The notes under the pieces: model-generated
What the model was told of the DNA's origin: nothing
What the model saw: the letters and a program-made list of their open reading frames with translations, nothing else
The model's database searches: none
Shown here: positions 61,799 through 64,000 of the stretch, in pieces
Layout of the letters: the number at the start of each line of letters is the position of its first letter
Numbering within the stretch: position 1 is the stretch's first letter
NCBI RefSeq assembly: GCF_034676705.1
Contig: NZ_JAUCBS010000013.1
Coordinates: forward strand, 446,501-510,500
Length of the DNA: 64,000 nucleotides
Source of the DNA: Gemmobacter sp.
Lineage (GTDB): Bacteria; Pseudomonadota; Alphaproteobacteria; Rhodobacterales; Rhodobacteraceae
Reading direction: 5' to 3'
Program-made: the position numbers and the translations under genes

Positions 61799-63208
61799 GT
61801 GCTGAACCCGGCCGATGAGCGTTTCGTGTCCACCCTGGCCGCCGGCCTGCCCGATGGCACCATCCGCCCCCCCGAACCGCGCTATCTGGAAGAACCGCGC
61901 GGGCGCTGGGTGGGGCTGGCCGGTTGTGTCGCCCTGCCGCGCACGACCGCGGAGGTGGCGGCCGTGGTCCGTGCCTGTCAGGCGGCCAAGGTGGGAATCG
62001 TGCCATGGGGCGGCGGCACCGGGCTGGTGGGCGGGCAGGTCTTGCCTGCGGGCCCTGCGCCGGTCGTGCTGTCGCTGGACCGGATGAAGGCGATCCGCGG
62101 CATCTGGTCTTCGGAAAACGTGCTGATCGCCGAAGCCGGTGCCAAGCTGGCCGAGGTGCGCGCGGCGGCGGACGGGGCAGGGCGGCTGTTTCCGCTGTCG
62201 CTGGCGGCCGAAGGGACGTGCAGCATCGGCGGCAATCTGGCCACCAATGCCGGCGGGGTCAACGTGCTGCGCTGGGGCAATACCCGCGATCTGTGCCTGG
62301 GGGTCGAGGCGGTGCTGGCCGATGGCAGCATCCTGGGCGGGCTGAAGCGCCTGCGCAAGGACAACACCGGCTACGATCTGCGCAACCTGCTGATCGGATC
62401 CGAAGGCACGCTGGGCATCATCACCGCCGCCAGCCTGCGTCTGGTCGCGCCACCCCCGGTGACGGGCGCCGCGCTGATGGTGGTCGAAAGCCCGGCCGCG
62501 GCGCTGGATCTGCTGGCGATGGCCGAAGGGTTGGCGCCGGGCTGTGTATCGGCCTTTGAACTGATCCATCGCACCGGGCCGGAATTCCTGGCCGAAACCA
62601 TGCCCGACCTGCGCCAGCCCTTCCCCCAGCCGCCGGAATGGCTGGTGCTGGTGGACATGGGGCTGCCGAACGGCCTGTCGGCGGCCGAGATGCTGGAGGA
62701 GCTGTTCGGCATGGGGGCCGAGGCCGGGCTGGTCACCGATGGCCTGATCGCCCAGTCCGAAAGCCAGCGCGCCGATTTCTGGAACCTGCGCGAGAACATC
62801 CCCGAGGCGAACCGCCTGATCGGTGCCATATCCTCGCACGATGTGGCGCTGCCACTGTCGGAACTGCCGGGCTTCATTGATCAGGCGGGGGCGGCACTGG
62901 CTGCGATGGGGAATTTCCGCATCAACTGCTTTGGCCATCTGGGCGACGGCAACCTGCACTACAACGTGTTCCCGCCCAAGGGCGCCTCTCGCAGCGCCTA
63001 TGCGGGCCGGGCCGATGCGGTGAAGGAACTGGTGCATGACATCGTTCATGCCCGCGGCGGATCGGTCAGCGCCGAACACGGGCTGGGCCGCGCCAAGACG
63101 GGCGACCTGACCCGCTATGGCGACCCGTCCCGCGTGGCGGCGATGCGCGCGATCAAGGCGGCGCTGGACCCGGCCGGCATTCTGAACCCCGGGGCGGTGC
63201 TGGGCTAG
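61799..63208 (+). CDS. FAD-linked 2-hydroxyacid dehydrogenase (GlcD/D2HGDH-like)
   Basis: A 469-residue flavoprotein. The PCMH FAD domain includes GIVPWGGGTGLVGGQ, EGTCSIGGNLATNAGGVNVL and DNTGYDLRNLLIGSEGTLG; the C-terminal oxidase domain has FGHLGDGNLHYNVFPP and the closing SAEHGLGRAKTG. This combination fits D-lactate, glycolate or D-2-hydroxyglutarate dehydrogenases; the substrate cannot be settled. GTG 61799 is chosen because GCGGAG sits before it and upstream codons look non-coding. Confidence 0.88.
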   Translation: MLNPADERFVSTLAAGLPDGTIRPPEPRYLEEPRGRWVGLAGCVALPRTTAEVAAVVRACQAAKVGIVPWGGGTGLVGGQVLPAGPAPVVLSLDRMKAIRGIWSSENVLIAEAGAKLAEVRAAADGAGRLFPLSLAAEGTCSIGGNLATNAGGVNVLRWGNTRDLCLGVEAVLADGSILGGLKRLRKDNTGYDLRNLLIGSEGTLGIITAASLRLVAPPPVTGAALMVVESPAAALDLLAMAEGLAPGCVSAFELIHRTGPEFLAETMPDLRQPFPQPPEWLVLVDMGLPNGLSAAEMLEELFGMGAEAGLVTDGLIAQSESQRADFWNLRENIPEANRLIGAISSHDVALPLSELPGFIDQAGAALAAMGNFRINCFGHLGDGNLHYNVFPPKGASRSAYAGRADAVKELVHDIVHARGGSVSAEHGLGRAKTGDLTRYGDPSRVAAMRAIKAALDPAGILNPGAVLG

Positions 63209-63264
63209 CAGAAATGCGGCGAACTGGACCGGGTTCGAACGGTTCGCCGCCGGCACCCTGACCC

Positions 63265-64000
63265 CCATTCGACGATACGCTGCTGGGCGGGGTCGGCAAC
63301 GATACCATCCCTGCCTATCGGCCGGATGATACCATCGCGGGCGGTGTGGGGCATGATCGGCTGGCGCTTGACCTGTGGTATCACACGACCGGCGTGGCGA
63401 TTGATCTGGTGCCGGCCAGCCGGCCTGGTCGGGGATCGAGGTCGTGGGCGGCGAACTGACCCGGCATGACGACCAGTTCAGAATGCGTGTCGTTGCCGCC
63501 GATCTGTCGGGTGGCGCCGGCACTGATCTGCTGGGGTTCGATTACAGGTTCCAGCGGAGCCACCGCCGTTCGCTTTGAATCCGTCCGTCTGTCGGTCGAA
63601 GGGGCCGGGGCTGGCGACTTGTGGCTTTCGAGTTTCGAACGTTACGATCTGCGCGGCAGCAGCGGCGACGACGGGCTGGTCGGGGGCTGGCTGAGCGATA
63701 CGCTGAACGGCGCGGGCGGAAACGACGTTCTGCGTGGCGACGACGGTGACGACCTGGTGTTCGGCGGCGCTGGCGCCGACTGGATTCAGGGCGAGGCCGG
63801 CAATGACCGGCTGTTCGGTGGCACGGGGGCCGACAGTCTGGAAGGCGGCACCGGGAACGATCTTCTAGATGGCGGGTCCGGTAACGACACGCTGTCCGGC
63901 GATAACGGCAATGATACGTTGCGCGGCTGGGACGGTGACGATCACCTGTCCGCCAGCGCGGGCCGCGACCTGCTGGACGGAGGTATCGGAAACGACAGCC
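63265..64000 (+). pseudogene. RTX-repeat (calcium-binding) protein, decayed and truncated
   Basis: From about 63265 the plus strand encodes RTX nonapeptide-type sequence but in shifting frames. FDDTLLGGVGND through TTGVAIDLVPAS is in frame 1. From about 63421 AWSGIEVVGGELTRHDDQF to LLGFDY is in frame 3. After about 63538 frame 1 resumes (GSSGATAVRFESVRLSVEG) and runs into GGAGNDVLRGDDGDD, GGTGNDLLDGGSGND and further repeats to the window end. There is no start codon or N-terminal domain. It looks like the tail of a secreted RTX protein that has lost its front and gained frameshifts. Confidence 0.8.

Noticed and set aside
63660..64000. Regular spacing of short similar units, considered as a CRISPR array
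   Set aside because: The units are translated GGxGxDxLx nonapeptides of an RTX protein, without conserved DNA repeats or variable spacers. No CRISPR array is seen in the window.

Overview
This is a 64 kb piece of a high-GC alphaproteobacterial chromosome, most likely a member of the Rhodobacterales (Rhodobacter/Paracoccus/Gemmobacter-like). The evidence is the gene content and order (hsp20 next to a DUF1150 gene, fabA-fabB-fabI, thiBPQ behind a TPP riboswitch, nasTS in front of an nrt/nir/nas operon), strong GC3 bias, frequent ATGA stop/start overlaps, and short interspersed repeats with a CCAAATATCC core between genes. No organism name can be fixed from the sequence alone.

Left part (1-14.7 kb) is core chromosome: the end of metK, trmB, mltG-fabF, an aldo/keto reductase with two small lipoproteins, the unsaturated fatty-acid set fabA-fabB-fabI, purE-purK, a YdcH-type small protein, a heat-shock gene with a recognisable sigma-32 promoter, and the thiamine importer thiBPQ. 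Palindrome clusters surround trmB.

Middle part (14.75-31.1 kb) is accessory. An IS5-family element with a frameshifted transposase is followed by an IS630-family element whose TA target lies in the stop codon of hyuA. Next comes a catabolic cluster: hydantoinase/oxoprolinase subunits HyuA and HyuB, a TRAP transporter (DctP, DctQ, DctM), a creatinase-like M24 protein without most metal ligands, and a divergent LysR regulator. A scarred patch follows: a nonsense-mutated and truncated glutathione-dependent formaldehyde dehydrogenase with an intact FrmR repressor, an actinobacterial-looking RarA ATPase, a zinc-finger protein, an SDR and an IS3-type transposase tail.

From 31.1 to 39.4 kb lies a second catabolic operon on the minus strand: IclR regulator, two unrecognised proteins, an M19 dipeptidase-like protein, a spermidine/putrescine-type ABC transporter (its binding protein carries a frameshift) and a RidA protein. 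Divergent from it is a cupin regulator with a GABA-type aminotransferase and a semialdehyde dehydrogenase.

From 43.1 to 55.4 kb is a complete assimilatory nitrate system: nasT-nasS, a leader RNA with an ANTAR-type hairpin and a terminator, nitrate ABC importer nrtABC (two ATPase domains fused), nirB-nirD, nasA and cobA for siroheme. The right end holds tRNA-Glu, recJ, glpX, a repeat cluster, folE2, hppD, an Lrp regulator, a FAD-linked hydroxyacid dehydrogenase and a decayed RTX-repeat gene running off the end.
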